DNA from: Mycobacterium gastri | GTDB taxonomy: Bacteria > Actinomycetota > Actinomycetes > Mycobacteriales > Mycobacteriaceae | Direction of reading: 5' to 3' | DNA: 64,000 bases | NCBI RefSeq assembly: GCF_002102175.1 | Contig: NZ_LQOX01000103.1 | Span: 1-64,000 of the forward strand | Shown: piece by piece, positions 10,780 through 24,185 of the stretch | How positions within the stretch are numbered: position 1 is the first letter of the stretch | Layout of the letters: every line of letters starts with the position of its first letter | Notes under the pieces: generated by a model | Told to the model about the DNA's origin: nothing | Databases searched by the model: none | What the model saw: the letters and a program-made list of their open reading frames with translations, nothing else | Made by a program: the position numbers and the translations under genes

Positions 10780-11460
10780 GTGCAGTCCCGTCTGGCCCGT
10801 CTGGCTCGTCTGGCCGAAGCGAGGCTCTATTTGTGCACCGACGCCCGTCGCGAGCGCGGCGACCTGGCCGAGTTCGCCGATACGGCGTTGGCCGGTGGCG
10901 TGGACATCATCCAGCTTCGGGACAAGGGCTCGGTCGGCGAGCAGCGGTTCGGGCCGCTGGAGGCACTCGACGAACTGGCCGCCTGCGAGGTCCTCGCCGA
11001 CGCGGCCCGCCGCCACGGCGCCCTGTTCGCGGTCAACGACCGGGCCGACATCGCTGCGGCCGCCGGCGCCGACGTGCTGCACCTGGGTCAGCGCGACCTG
11101 CCGTCGAGCATCGCCCAGAAGATCGTCGGGCCCGGCGTGCTGATCGGCCGGTCCACTCATGACCGCGACCAGGTTGCCGCGGCCGCCGTCGCCGATGACG
11201 ACTACTTCTGCGTGGGACCCTGCTGGCCCACCCCGACCAAGCCGGGGCGCCCGGCACCGGGGCTGGACCTGGTGCGGGCCGCCGCCGCAATCGGTGGCGA
11301 CAAACCGTGGTTCGCTATCGGCGGCATCGACGCGCAGCGCCTGCCCGACGTCGTGGCCGCCGGTGCCCGCCGGATCGTGGTGGTGCGCGCCATCGCGGCG
11401 GCCGACGACCCGAAGGCAGCCGCCGAACGGCTCAGGTCAGCGCTTCCAGCAACGAGCTGA
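10780..11460 (+). CDS. thiE: thiamin-phosphate synthase ThiE
   Basis: This 226-residue TIM-barrel enzyme joins HMP pyrophosphate to thiazole phosphate to give thiamin phosphate. Landmarks are [56 protein letters not shown] and FAIGGID. The start is a GTG. The N-terminus encodes three Arg-Leu-Ala repeats from a 9-bp in-frame repeat at 10788-10814. It is divergent from the thiO operon and lies outside the TPP riboswitch. Its last 29 bases overlap the 3' end of mutT3 on the other strand. Confidence 0.95.
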   Translation: MQSRLARLARLAEARLYLCTDARRERGDLAEFADTALAGGVDIIQLRDKGSVGEQRFGPLEALDELAACEVLADAARRHGALFAVNDRADIAAAAGADVLHLGQRDLPSSIAQKIVGPGVLIGRSTHDRDQVAAAAVADDDYFCVGPCWPTPTKPGRPAPGLDLVRAAAAIGGDKPWFAIGGIDAQRLPDVVAAGARRIVVVRAIAAADDPKAAAERLRSALPATS

Positions 11461-12130
11461 CCCGCGGACTCAGCTGCGACGGCACCAGATCCGCGTCGCC
11501 CGGCATGCACCACACGAAGACCCCGTCCTCGATTTCCACCGTGCAGGGCAGCCGTCGCCGGCGTTCATCGCCGCGGCGCAGCGGCACGGTGACCGGGGCG
11601 GTGCGCAGCAGCTGCCAGCTGGCGGCGAATCCGGGATGCAGCGGAAGGTCGGTCACGTCGTCCTCGGCAACCCAGCGCAGCTCGGCGCTTTCCCGGTTGG
11701 GCACGGTGTGCAGCAACTCGTCGGTGTCGGCGACGACCGTCGTATAGGTCCAGGCCGTGCCGCGCGGGCTGGCCGTCACCAGCACCGCCCGCACGGTCAG
11801 GCGCTCGGCCGCCAGGCCCGCCTCTTCCCGGGCTTCGCGGACCGCGGTCTGTTCCGGAGTCTCATGGCTGTCCCGGGCGCCGCCCGGCAAGCCCCAGGTG
11901 CCACCCTGATGGCTCCACACCGCCCGGTGCTGCAGCAGCACCGCGGGTCCGCCGTCGGACAACGGGGCCCGAAGTAGCAGCCCGGCCGAGCCGAATCGGC
12001 CCCAGTAGTGGGCGCCGTTGTCGGATACCACCCATCCGTCCCCGTCGCCCTGCACCAATTCAGGATATGCACGCGACGCCGCCGGGGACTTAGGGTAATT
12101 AAGTCTGCCTCCCCACATCTGTCGGCGCAT
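11432..12130 (-). CDS. mutT3: Nudix hydrolase MutT3
   Basis: The protein is up to 232 residues and carries a full Nudix box ([20 protein letters not shown] followed by EAGL), preceded by GTWGLPGG. It matches the MutT3 type of mycobacteria (Rv0413), proposed to clean oxidised nucleotides or related substrates. The start is uncertain: ATG codons at 12130 and 12118 are both in frame, and conservation appears to begin later, near [10 protein letters not shown], where TTG or GTG starts are possible. It is convergent with thiE, overlapping by 29 bases, and divergent from glnX. Confidence 0.88.
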   Translation of the reverse strand: MRRQMWGGRLNYPKSPAASRAYPELVQGDGDGWVVSDNGAHYWGRFGSAGLLLRAPLSDGGPAVLLQHRAVWSHQGGTWGLPGGARDSHETPEQTAVREAREEAGLAAERLTVRAVLVTASPRGTAWTYTTVVADTDELLHTVPNRESAELRWVAEDDVTDLPLHPGFAASWQLLRTAPVTVPLRRGDERRRRLPCTVEIEDGVFVWCMPGDADLVPSQLSPRVSSLLEALT

Positions 12131-12210
12131 TCTCTTAGAATTCGCTTATCCGGGTTGGTGACTTCGCCGAACAAGCCGAATAGATATCGAAAGCTGAGGT
12201 CGGACCAGAC

Positions 12211-13529
12211 GTGACGGTTGAGCTGGCGCACCCGTCGACCGAGCCGCTGGGATCGCGGTCGCCCGCCGAACCGGCCCATCCGCGCTGGTGGTTCGTCTCG
12301 ACCACACCCGGGCGCATCCTGACCATCGGCATCGTGTTGGCAGCTCTGGGCGTGTCCAGCGCGTTCGCCACGTCGACGACGATCAACCACCGTCAGCAAG
12401 TGCTGACCACCGTGCTGGAACACACCGAGCCGCTGTCGTTTGCGGCCGGACGGCTCTACACCACGTTGTCGGTGGCCGACGCCGCGGCAGCCACCGCGTT
12501 CATCGCCCAGGCCGAACCCCGCGCCGTCCGGCTGCGCTACGAGCAGGCCATCACCGACGCGGCGGTGGCGGTGACCCGCGCGTCGAGTGGGCTCACCGAT
12601 GAGTCGTTGGTGCAATTGCTGGGCCGGATCAACGCTGAACTCGCGGTCTATACCGGCCTCATCGAGATCGCGCGCACCAACAACCGGGCGGGTAACCCGG
12701 TCGGGTCGTCGTACCTGTCGGAGGCATCGGGGCTGATGCAGTCGACGATCCTGCCCGACGCGCAACAGCTGTACCAGGCGACGTCGGAACGGGTCGACCG
12801 GGAAACCACCGCGTCCACCCAGATCCCGGCTCCGGTGATCCTGGTCGTCACCAGCACGGTGGCCTTCGGCGCCTTCTCGCACCGCTGGCTGGCCCGGCGC
12901 ACCCGCAGACGGATCAATCCCGGTCTTGTCGTCGGTGCGCTCGGTATTCTCGTCATGGTGGTCTGGGTCGGAACCGCATTGGCAATCTCTACGACGGCCA
13001 GCCGCAGCGCCAAAGACTCGGCGGCGGAGTCGCTGAAGATCGTCACCAACCTGGCGATCACCGCCCAGCAGGCGCGAGCCGACGAGACGCTGTCGCTGAT
13101 CCGGCGCGGCGACGAAGAGATCCGCAAGCGGTCGTTCTACCAGCGCATCGAGGCCATGCATCACCAGCTCGACGACTACATGGCCCGCCGCGACGCCGTC
13201 GACAAACCCGACTTGCAGGGTGCCGATCAGCTGCTCGTCCGCTGGCAGCAGGCCAACGACCGGATCAACTCCTACATTTCGGTCGGCAACTATCGGGCCG
13301 CCATCCAGGTTGCGTTGGGCAAGGGCAAGGACGACGCCACGCCCGCGTTCGACAAGCTCGACGAGGCGCTGACCAGGGCCATGGAGCAGAGCCGCCACCA
13401 CCTTCGCGACGACGTGCTCAATGCCCGGCGGGGACTGGCCGGCGCCCAGGTTGGCGGCGTGGTGCTCAGTGTGGGCGCCGCCACTGCGGTCGCGCTCGGA
13501 CTGTGGCCCAGACTGAAAGAATATCGGTG

Positions 13530-13530
<1 letters not shown>
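12211..13530 (+). CDS. glnX: membrane sensor/transducer GlnX
   Basis: This 439-residue protein has hydrophobic segments near 33-53, 203-222, 239-260 and 415-434, with a helical extracytoplasmic segment between the first two (about 55-200) and a second helical region (about 262-410). It corresponds to Rv0412c, which published work places between the periplasmic binding protein GlnH and the kinase PknG in sensing aspartate/glutamate. The start is a GTG (read as Met) about 80 bases downstream of the mutT3 start. Its stop overlaps the glnH start as TGATG. The transmembrane layout is my reading of hydrophobic stretches, not a computed prediction. Confidence 0.88.
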
Positions 13531-16804
<3,274 letters not shown>

Positions 16805-16931
16805 GTTTGTTGTTTGGGGTGCTTGGGCGTTGGGAGGGCGTCCTGGCCGGTGTTTCCCTAGGCTTACGGATGTCCCGGGCCACGGTAATCACATCTGCCA
16901 CATGAATCGCTGTCTGGGGCGGTGCACAATT

Positions 16932-16990
16932 TGCCCACCTATCAGCGACAACCTAACGCGCACAACGGATTTGTCGCTATCAGGTGGGCA
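16932..16990. terminator. long stem-loop downstream of pknG, possible terminator
   Basis: Two 20-base arms, TGCCCACCTATCAGCGACAA (16932-16951) and TTGTCGCTATCAGGTGGGCA (16971-16990), pair at 17 of 20 positions around a 19-base loop. The three mismatches fall together in the middle, leaving a lower stem of nine pairs and an upper stem of eight. No U-tract follows, so it would be an atypical mycobacterial terminator or an RNA-stability element for the glnX-glnH-pknG transcript. The symmetry means it can form on either strand. Confidence 0.6.
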
Positions 16991-17083
16991 CGACGGACGC
17001 CGCGACCTCCTTGTGGCTGATGTGACTGACGTGATCGGCCGCCGTCTCGCCGGAAGTGCGGGTTTACTACCTCAGCATCGGGC

Positions 17084-17290
17084 TGGGGATTCGAGTTTGC
17101 GTCCAGGGCCTCGAGTGTGCGTCCAGGGCGTCGACTGTGCGTCCAGGGCGGCGAGTCTGCGTCCAGGGCGTCGACTGTGCGTCCAGGGCGTCGACTGTGC
17201 GTCCAGGGCGTCGACTGTGCGTCCAGGGCGTAAGAATCGCCCAAACACCGCCAAGGATGCACCGTCGACGCCATTGGCGCACACTGGAAA
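17084..17290. repeat. head-to-head array of a 20-bp repeat (consensus CGTCGACTGTGCGTCCAGGG)
   Basis: Six full tandem copies and one half copy of a 20-bp unit occupy 17101-17230, with degenerate unit sequence from 17084. Units vary at one to four bases. They are followed directly by two copies in the opposite orientation at 17251-17270 (about 16 of 20 bases matching) and 17271-17290 (about 13 of 20). The array lies between the convergent genes pknG and the DUF559-type pseudogene. There are no spacers, so it is not a CRISPR array. Frames across it give repetitive low-quality peptides and are rejected as genes. Related arrays lie at 18245-18284, 35788-35850 and 63691-63876. Confidence 0.85.
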
Positions 17291-17330
17291 CCCCTACCGC
17301 ACAACCGAACCCCATCCCCACCGCCGCACC

Positions 17331-18190
17331 TCACCGTACAACCGAAGTCCGCTCTCGAACCGCCGCCCGTACCCGGCGCAGAATGTCCGCGGGGCGATCC
17401 TCGGCCACCACCCGGATGATGACCCACCCCATCTGCTCGAGCAGCTCGGCGCGTCGAATGTCCTTGACATACTGTTGGCGATCTCGTTGATGATGGTCGC
17501 CGTCGTATTCGACGGCGACCATATAGTCCTCCCAGCCAAGGTCGAGGTACGCGAACGGAATGCCATCCGCGCCCGGTACCGGTATCTGCGTGCGCGGTCG
17601 CGGGAATCCCGCATCGATCAGCAGTAGCCGCAGATAGCTTTCCTTCGGTGATTGTGCGCCGGGGTCGACGAGCTCCAGCGCAGTCTCCAGCTGCCGCAGT
17701 CCGCGCGCCCCGGGATGGCGGCCGGCGACACACAGCACATCGTCCACCTTGAAACCCGTCGCCCGAGCCAGCGCGTCCAGCCGGACGACGGCGAGCGGAC
17801 CGCTCCGCGCCGGCCGATGTCGAAGGCGGTGCGCTCGGGTGTGGTGACTGCGCGACCGTCCACGATCTGCATTTCGCCGTCGCTCAGCACGTCGCGGCGC
17901 GTCAGCACACCACGCGGCGGCCGGGACTTGACACAAATCAGCTCTACGGGGAAGTCGTCGGGAATCCATCTGGCCCCGTGCACCGCCGCGGCCGCCGCAC
18001 CCGCAATAACAGCTGAACCACGCGACCACAGCCAAGCTGCAGCAATCCGCTGCTCGAAAGAAAACTGCACCCGCCGCGACAGGTAGACATTCGGCAGCAC
18101 TGCCCGGTACCGGGTGCGAAGTTGATGCCGGGTCAACGTTCCTGACGCCAACACCGCGCTGCCGAGGAAAGGTGCTTGCGAATCCCACAT
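17331..18190 (-). pseudogene. frameshifted DUF559/AbiEi-like gene
   Basis: The protein can be assembled from two frames. The N-terminal half starts at the ATG at 18190 (MWDSQAPFLGSAVLASGTLT) and reads an AbiEi-like winged-helix region (TRHQLRTRYRAVLPNVYLSR) up to AFDIGRRGAVRS. The C-terminal half continues in another frame from PLAVVRLDALARATGF to the stop at 17331 and holds a DUF559/Vsr-like endonuclease-fold region (VAVEYDGDHHQRDRQQYVKDIRRAELLEQ). The shift falls at about 17795-17812 next to a small GC palindrome (GAGCGGACCGCTC). Intact relatives are common in mycobacteria. It is either a recent pseudogene or a one-base sequence error. Confidence 0.75.
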
Positions 18191-18244
18191 GCCGCAGAGG
18201 ATGGCACGTCGACCGCCAACAGTGATTCCGCGTATCCACAGGCT

Positions 18245-18284
18245 TGAAATCGACTGTGCGTCCTGGGCTTCGAGTGGGCGCATG
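18245..18284 (+). repeat. two degenerate copies of the 20-bp repeat
   Basis: The segment GAAATCGACTGTGCGTCCTG followed by GGCTTCGAGTGGGCGCATGA matches two consecutive units of the family seen at 17101-17230. It lies in the divergent gap between the DUF559-type pseudogene and the DUF1800 gene, the only divergent location found for this family in the window. Confidence 0.6.
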
Positions 18285-18364
18285 AGCCGCGCGATCTCGA
18301 AGCCACTCGGCGGCACACACGGCAAACATAGTGAAAACACAGCTTCGCCCGTCACAGTTTGAAC

Positions 18365-19675
18365 ATGGCCGGGCAATCCACGCGGTGGATCACCACGGCC
18401 CGACTCCTTCGCAGGGCCGGGTTCGGGGTGAGCGGCGTCGAGGTGGACGCGGTGGCCAATCAAGACTGGCCCGTCTACCTCGACGCCGCCCTGGCCGCCG
18501 ACCTCGACGCGGACCCGGGCGTCCGACAAACCCCGATGCCCGAACTGACCGCGCCGCGGCCCCCGGGCAAAAGGGCAACGCCGGCGGCTCGTGCGGAGTT
18601 CACCCGCGAGCTGGCCGCGCAGCAAGCCGAGCTGTCCGGATGGTGGCTGCGCCGCATGATCGCCGTCCGGCAGCCGTTACGCGAGAAGCTTACCCTGTTG
18701 TGGCACAACCACTTTGCCACCTCGGCGCGGAAAGTCCGGGCCCCGGCATATCTGGCAGCACAAAACCAGAAGCTGCGCACGCTGGCACTGGGCGACTTCC
18801 GCACGCTGGCCTATACCATGCTCACCGACGCCGCGATGCTGCGCTGGCTGGACGGGCAGAGCAATACCGCCAGGGCCGCCAACGAAAACCTGGCCCGGGA
18901 ATTCATGGAACTGTTCGCGCTGGGCCACGGCAACGGCTACACCGAGGATGACGTGCGGGCCGGTGCCCGCGCGCTGACCGGATGGGTCATCGGCGCCGAC
19001 GGCCGGACGTCGATGCTGCCCAGGCGACACGACTTCACCCCCAAAACGCTGTTCGGGGTCACCGGCAACTTCGACGCCGCCGGGTTCTGCGACGCCGTAC
19101 TCGCCCAGCCGAACTCCGCACAGTATGTCGCGGGTCGCATGTGGCAGCAGTTGGCGTCCGACGAACCCCCGTCGGCGGCGGTGCTCGATCGACTGATCAG
19201 CGCCTATGGCACCACGCGCGATCTGCGCGCCCTGACCCGGGCCATACTCACCGACGACGAGTTCACCGGTAGCCGCGCGACGGTCGTCACCACCCCGGTC
19301 GAATGGCTGGCTGGCGTCATCCGGTCGCTTCGGACCCCGGTCGACAACCACCTCGAGCTGATCGACCGGACCCTCGCGGCGCTGGGACAACGGCCCTTCT
19401 TCCCACCGGACGTCGGCGGCTGGCCGCGGGGCCAGGTGTGGCTGTCCACCGCGTCCGCCGGGACGCGACTGCGCGTCGCCCTGCACCTGGCGAATACCGC
19501 TGACCTGTCAGCCGTCGAAAGTGCCTCCGCCCCAAACCGTATCGACGCCGTCGGCTATCTGATCGGCGTGGGCGCGTGGACCGACCGGAGCGCCCGCGCG
19601 CTCGGGCCGCTGGTGCGACGCCCACCCCAGCTGGTCGCCGCCGCCGTCAACACACCGGAATACCTGACGTCATGA
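18365..19675 (+). CDS. DUF1800 family protein
   Basis: This 436-residue protein has the DUF1800 landmarks: an N-terminal helical segment ending LLRRAGFGVSG, WWLRRMIAVRQPLREKLTLL, LWHNHFATSARKV, AANENLAREFMELFALGHGNGYTEDDV and ARALTGWVI. Family members are usually encoded beside DUF1501 proteins, as here. A role in extracytoplasmic protein handling or cell-surface chemistry has been suggested, but none is proven. The ATG at 18365 is used; an in-frame TTG lies two codons earlier. Its stop overlaps the next start as ATGA, so the pair is coupled. It has no clear signal peptide of its own. Confidence 0.88.
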   Translation: MAGQSTRWITTARLLRRAGFGVSGVEVDAVANQDWPVYLDAALAADLDADPGVRQTPMPELTAPRPPGKRATPAARAEFTRELAAQQAELSGWWLRRMIAVRQPLREKLTLLWHNHFATSARKVRAPAYLAAQNQKLRTLALGDFRTLAYTMLTDAAMLRWLDGQSNTARAANENLAREFMELFALGHGNGYTEDDVRAGARALTGWVIGADGRTSMLPRRHDFTPKTLFGVTGNFDAAGFCDAVLAQPNSAQYVAGRMWQQLASDEPPSAAVLDRLISAYGTTRDLRALTRAILTDDEFTGSRATVVTTPVEWLAGVIRSLRTPVDNHLELIDRTLAALGQRPFFPPDVGGWPRGQVWLSTASAGTRLRVALHLANTADLSAVESASAPNRIDAVGYLIGVGAWTDRSARALGPLVRRPPQLVAAAVNTPEYLTS

Positions 19676-20853
19676 TCAATCGCCGCAGGTTCCTGATCGC
19701 CAGCGCCGGTGTCGGCGCGGCCGGTCTGCTCTCCGGAGCGGTGGCGGTCAGCTGGCGCGATCTGCAGCGCGCGGCCTACGACCGGCCCTTGCCCGACGAC
19801 GCCGGCGTGCTCGTCATTGTCACCCTCTACGGCGGCAACGACGGGATCAACACCGTAATCCCCTACGCCGACAACGCATATCATGATGCTCGTCCCGAAC
19901 TCGGCTACGCTGCCGGCGATGTCTTGCCATTGGACGGACAACTGGGCCTCAACCCGGGACTGCGGGGCCTGGCCCAGCTTTGGAGTCAGCGGCAACTCGC
20001 GATCGTGCGCGGCGTCGGCTATCCCAAGCCCGACCACAGCCACTTCCGGTCCATGGACATCTGGCAAACCGCATCACCGGCCGAACCGGTTTCGACGGGC
20101 TGGATCGGCCGCTGGCTCGACGCCACCGGCGACGACCCGCTGCGCGCGGTCAACATCGGTGCCGTGCTGCCTCCGCTGGCTGTGGGCGAAAAGCACACCG
20201 CCGCAGCGCTTTCGACCACTGCCGTGCCGAAAGCCGCCGATGCGTTCGACGCGACGACGCAGGCGTTGAGCGCCACCGACCCGAACGACACCCCGGCGAT
20301 GGCGGCGGTGTCCAGGGCCTATCGCGACGCGCGCACCACCGACGCGGCGTTCGCGTCCATCAAGCCGGAAAGCGCCCACAATTCGCTGGCCACCCAGCTG
20401 AACATGGTGGCCGGCGCGATCAAGGCACGGGTGCCGACCAGGGTCTACACCGTCCACCTGGACGGATTCGACACCCACGCCGACGAACGCGACACGCAGC
20501 AGCGGCTCCTGCAGACCTTCGACGAGGCCGTCACCGGATTCCTGCAGGAGATGGCCGGGGATCGCTGCGGCCGCAACGTCGTCGTGCTGGCGTATTCGGA
20601 GTTCGGGCGGCGGGTGGCCGCCAACGCTTCTCAGGGCACCGATCACGGAACGGCGGGGCCGGTCTTCGTCGCAGGGGTGCCCGTCAAGGGCGGCTACTAC
20701 GGCGACGAGCCCAGTCTCACCGACCAAGACCACGGAGACCTCAAGTCCACCACCGATTTCCGCGACACCTATTACGAGCTACTGGTACATACCCTCGGAA
20801 CCGACCCGACACCGTCAGTCGGAACCGGCCGGACGAGCCTCGGTTTCCTGTAG
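19672..20853 (+). CDS. DUF1501 family Tat-exported protein
   Basis: This 393-residue protein starts [20 protein letters not shown], a twin-arginine signal (RRRFL) that predicts folded export by Tat. The body has the DUF1501/alkaline-phosphatase-like landmarks [80 protein letters not shown] and [14 protein letters not shown]. With the preceding DUF1800 gene it forms a conserved pair. H37Rv has no such pair between ackA and pknG, so this is an accessory insertion. Its last 39 bases overlap ackA on the opposite strand. Confidence 0.9.
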   Translation: MINRRRFLIASAGVGAAGLLSGAVAVSWRDLQRAAYDRPLPDDAGVLVIVTLYGGNDGINTVIPYADNAYHDARPELGYAAGDVLPLDGQLGLNPGLRGLAQLWSQRQLAIVRGVGYPKPDHSHFRSMDIWQTASPAEPVSTGWIGRWLDATGDDPLRAVNIGAVLPPLAVGEKHTAAALSTTAVPKAADAFDATTQALSATDPNDTPAMAAVSRAYRDARTTDAAFASIKPESAHNSLATQLNMVAGAIKARVPTRVYTVHLDGFDTHADERDTQQRLLQTFDEAVTGFLQEMAGDRCGRNVVVLAYSEFGRRVAANASQGTDHGTAGPVFVAGVPVKGGYYGDEPSLTDQDHGDLKSTTDFRDTYYELLVHTLGTDPTPSVGTGRTSLGFL

Positions 20854-21987
20854 GCAATCGCGGGCGATCGCCAGTTCTTCATTGGTGGGGATCACCAGTA
20901 CCGCGATCGGCGAGTTGTCCGGCGAGATCTGTCGCGGCCCGCCGGCGGGACTGGCGTTGCGCTTCTCGTCGACTTCGATGCCGAGCTCAGCCATTCCGGA
21001 CAGCGCGTCGCGGCGCACCGTGCTGTCGTGCTCGCCGATCCCCGCGGTGAAAGTCAGCACGTCGGTATGTCCCAGCACCGCCAGGTAAGCACCGATGTAC
21101 TTGCGCAACCGGTGGATGAACACGTCGTAGGCCAATCGCGCTGCACCGTCGCCATTTTCGATCAGCGCGTGCAACCGCCGGAAATCGCGCTCACCGGCCA
21201 GTCCCAACATCCCCGAGCGGTGGTTGAGCATCGACTCGATCTCGTCCACACCCATGTTCGCGTTGCGCCACAAGTACCACATGATGCTGGGATCCACGTC
21301 ACCGCTGCGGGTGCCCATCACCAAACCCTCCAGCGGAGTCAGGCCCATGGAGGTGTCGACCGGTCGCCCGGCGGCGATCGCCGATGCCGACGCACCGTTA
21401 CCCAGATGCAGCACAACCTGATTCAGGGTTTCCAGCGGCCTGCCCAGGAAGGCGGCGGCCCGCTCGCTGACGTAGCGATGCGACGTACCGTGAAATCCGT
21501 AGCGGCGGATCTGCCACGCCTTTGCCAAGTCCCGGTCGATGGCATAGGTCGCCGCCGCGGCGGGCAGGTCATGGAAAAACGCCGTGTCGAATACCGCGAT
21601 GTGCGGGACGCCGGCCAGCATGGCGCGCGCCACCTTGATGCACAGCACCGCGGGCGGGTTGTGCAGCGGTGCCAGCACCGACAGTTCCTCAAGCCTTGCG
21701 ACCACCGCATCGTCGAGAACTGTCGGCCGGTGAAAGTCCGTGCCGCCGTGCACCACCCGATGTCCTACCGCCAGCAGGCCACAGGTCCGCACGTCGATGC
21801 CGTCCTCGGACAACATGTCGAACGCACGATGCAGCGCCGTGTCGTGGTCGGGCACCGCGGACGACGATTCGCCGATCCGCTCGATGTTGCCGGCCGCCCG
21901 TGAAATACCCGACACCGGATCGATCAACTGAAACTTCAACGACGACGAGCCGGAATTCAGCACCAGCACCAGGCGGCTACTGGCCAT
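20815..21987 (-). CDS. ackA: acetate kinase AckA
   Basis: This 390-residue enzyme interconverts acetyl phosphate plus ADP with acetate plus ATP. Landmarks are [14 protein letters not shown] at the N-terminus, [65 protein letters not shown] and [13 protein letters not shown]. The start is the ATG at 21987, which overlaps the end of pta by eleven bases; pta and ackA form the Pta-AckA pathway between acetyl-CoA and acetate. The 3' end overlaps the DUF1501 gene antisense for 39 bases. Confidence 0.96.
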   Translation of the reverse strand: MASSRLVLVLNSGSSSLKFQLIDPVSGISRAAGNIERIGESSSAVPDHDTALHRAFDMLSEDGIDVRTCGLLAVGHRVVHGGTDFHRPTVLDDAVVARLEELSVLAPLHNPPAVLCIKVARAMLAGVPHIAVFDTAFFHDLPAAAATYAIDRDLAKAWQIRRYGFHGTSHRYVSERAAAFLGRPLETLNQVVLHLGNGASASAIAAGRPVDTSMGLTPLEGLVMGTRSGDVDPSIMWYLWRNANMGVDEIESMLNHRSGMLGLAGERDFRRLHALIENGDGAARLAYDVFIHRLRKYIGAYLAVLGHTDVLTFTAGIGEHDSTVRRDALSGMAELGIEVDEKRNASPAGGPRQISPDNSPIAVLVIPTNEELAIARDCLQETEARPAGSD

Positions 21988-24175
21988 CGTCGATCCCCTG
22001 CGCCTGAATTGCGGTAATGGCAACCGTGTTGACGATGTCCTCGATAAGCGCCCCGCGCGACAGGTCGTTCACCGGCTTGCGCAGGCCCTGAAGCACCGGG
22101 CCGATCGCGATGGCTCCCGCCGAACGCTGCACCGCTTTGTAGGTGTTGTTGCCGGTGTTGAGATCGGGAAAGATCAGCACCGTCGCCCGGCCGGCCACCG
22201 GCGAGTCGTGCATCTTGGCGGCTGCGACCGCGGGGTCGACAGCGGCGTCGTATTGGATAGGCCCCTCGACCAGCAGCTGCGGCTCTCGTGAGCGAACCAA
22301 CTCCGTTGCCGTCCTGACCTTTTCGACGTCAGCTCCGGTCCCGGAAGCCCCGGTGGAGTAGGACAGCATGGCCACCCGCGGTTCGATGCCGAACTGCGCG
22401 GCGGTGCGCGCCGAGCAGATGGCGATATCGGCCAGCTGCTCGGGCGTCGGGTTGGGCACGATGGCGCAGTCACCGTAGGCCAGCACCCGATCGGGCAGGC
22501 ACATCAGAAAGATGCTCGACACCGTGGAGATGCCCGGGGCCGTTCTGATGATCTCCAGCGCCGGGCGGACGGTGTGCGCTGTGGTGTGAGCGGCTCCGGA
22601 CACCATGCCGTCGACATAGGAGTTGTATACCAGCATCGTGCCGAAATACGATACGTCACAAATGATTTCACGTGCCAGCTCGGCGGTGATCCCGTGCGAC
22701 TTCCGCAACTCGGCATACTGCTCGGCGAATTGGTCGCACAGTGGGCTGGTGCGCGGGTCGAGCACCTCGGCCTGACCCAGATCCACCCCGAGCTCGGCTG
22801 CACGCAGCCGGATCCGGGCCTCTTCGCCAAGGATCGTCAGGTCGGCGATGCCGCGCTGCAGCAGGCGGCCCGCGGATTTGAGGATGCGGTCGTCGTCGCC
22901 TTCGGGAAGCACGATGTGTTTGCGATCCGACCGGGCCCGCTGCTGCAAGCCGTAGGTGAACATCTGCGGTGTGGTGACGGTCGGGATCGGGATGGCAAGG
23001 TGACTCATCAGGTCGGCGATATCGACGTGACGGTCCATCAGCTGCAGCGCGGTGTCGATCTTGCGCTGCGAGGATGCGGTGAGCCGGCCGCGAGCCGCCG
23101 CGGCGGCGCTGGCCGTCTCGTAAGTGCCCAACGTGGTGGCGATGATCGGCAACCTCAGCCGCAGCCCCGACACGAGCGCCGCGATCGACGGATGCAACTC
23201 GAAGCCGCCGTTGAGGACGATGCACGACAGGGACGGAAAGCCCTCGGCCGCATGGGCGCTGGCGACGGCAAGCACCACGTCCGAGCGATCACCCGGAGTG
23301 ATCACCGCCATACCGTCGCTCAGCCGCTCCAGCACGTGATCGGCGGTCATCCCGGCCACCAGTACGTCCATCACCTCGCGGCTGCGCAGCGGCGTCTCAC
23401 CGCTGATCGCGGTCCCGTTGACCGCTTCCTCCAATTCGGCCACCGTCGGCGCCGACAGCAGTGGCTCTTCGGGCAGCACATAACTGGCTGGAGCGAAACT
23501 GCGCAACGCTTCGCGCACGGCCGCCAGCTCCGTCGGCTCGCACCGGTTGGCCACCACCGCCGCGGTGTGCGCGCGCTGGGCGGACAGTTCGTCCAGGCAG
23601 ACCCCGACCACACTGACCACCTGCTCGGCGGTACGACCCTTGGCGCTGACCGCCAACAGCACCGGCACGCCGAGGTTGACCGCGATCCGGGCGTTCACCG
23701 AGAGCTCGGTGGGTGTGGAGACGTCGGTGTAGTCGCTGCCGACGATCACCACCGCGTCACACTGCTGCGCCATCGCGTGGTACGCGGCAACGATGTCGGC
23801 GATCGCGACGTCGGTGTCGGCGTGCAGGTGCTGGTAGGTCACGCCCACGCATTGCTCGTAGGGCAGGCCCGCGGTGGTGTGCTCCAGCAGCAGTTCCAGA
23901 AGATAGTCGCGCGCCTCGCCGCTGCGCGTAAGTGGCGATCGCAAGCGCGGCGAAGCCGGGCGCAGCGGGTCGTCACCAGATGCTCGCGTAAGTGGCGATC
24001 GCAAGCGCGGCGAAGCCGGGCGCAGCGGGTCGTCACCAGATGCTCGCGTAAGTGGCCGGAACACACCGACTTTGGCGACCGTCGCGGCCAACCGGTGCAG
24101 GATCCCGAGCGCGATTGTCGCCTTGCCGGACGCCGGTTCGGGCGCGGCGATGTAGATCGCGGAGTTGGCCGGCAC
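21977..24175 (-). CDS. pta: phosphate acetyltransferase Pta with an N-terminal repeat insertion
   Basis: This 732-residue protein has the long-form Pta layout: an N-terminal P-loop/dethiobiotin-synthetase-like region ([20 protein letters not shown]), a DRTGG-type middle region, and the C-terminal catalytic phosphotransacetylase domain ([61 protein letters not shown]). It converts acetyl-CoA plus phosphate to acetyl phosphate. Between FRPLTR and [12 protein letters not shown] about 40 extra residues appear as two identical 20-residue repeats ([20 protein letters not shown]). They come from an in-frame 60-bp tandem repeat at 23926-24045. The insertion lies in the regulatory N-terminal part, so catalysis is probably retained. 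The gene follows fgd1 by ten bases. Confidence 0.95.
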   Translation of the reverse strand: MPANSAIYIAAPEPASGKATIALGILHRLAATVAKVGVFRPLTRASGDDPLRPASPRLRSPLTRASGDDPLRPASPRLRSPLTRSGEARDYLLELLLEHTTAGLPYEQCVGVTYQHLHADTDVAIADIVAAYHAMAQQCDAVVIVGSDYTDVSTPTELSVNARIAVNLGVPVLLAVSAKGRTAEQVVSVVGVCLDELSAQRAHTAAVVANRCEPTELAAVREALRSFAPASYVLPEEPLLSAPTVAELEEAVNGTAISGETPLRSREVMDVLVAGMTADHVLERLSDGMAVITPGDRSDVVLAVASAHAAEGFPSLSCIVLNGGFELHPSIAALVSGLRLRLPIIATTLGTYETASAAAAARGRLTASSQRKIDTALQLMDRHVDIADLMSHLAIPIPTVTTPQMFTYGLQQRARSDRKHIVLPEGDDDRILKSAGRLLQRGIADLTILGEEARIRLRAAELGVDLGQAEVLDPRTSPLCDQFAEQYAELRKSHGITAELAREIICDVSYFGTMLVYNSYVDGMVSGAAHTTAHTVRPALEIIRTAPGISTVSSIFLMCLPDRVLAYGDCAIVPNPTPEQLADIAICSARTAAQFGIEPRVAMLSYSTGASGTGADVEKVRTATELVRSREPQLLVEGPIQYDAAVDPAVAAAKMHDSPVAGRATVLIFPDLNTGNNTYKAVQRSAGAIAIGPVLQGLRKPVNDLSRGALIEDIVNTVAITAIQAQGIDDGQ
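23926..24045 (+). repeat. 60-bp tandem repeat, MIRU-like, inside pta
   Basis: Two exact 60-bp copies (about 23926-23985 and 23986-24045) each contain the core GTGGCGATCGCAAGCGCGGC followed by GAAGCCGGGCGCAGCGGGTC. A partial third copy follows (CGCGTAAGTGGC). This core is the mycobacterial interspersed repeat seen again between coxM and coxS at 60294-60330 and, from memory, in MIRU-type elements of M. tuberculosis. Both copies are in frame with pta, so they add protein rather than break the gene. Confidence 0.85.
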
Positions 24176-24185
24176 AGCCCGCCTT

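Noticed and set aside
17101-17290. CRISPR array
   Set aside because: The 20-bp units are directly adjacent with no unique spacers, units are degenerate, and no cas genes are near.
17056-17490. Repeat-encoded protein with CVQGVDCASRAS-type repeats
   Set aside because: All frames crossing the 20-bp array give repetitive peptides because of the DNA repeat; no ribosome site or conserved ends support a gene.
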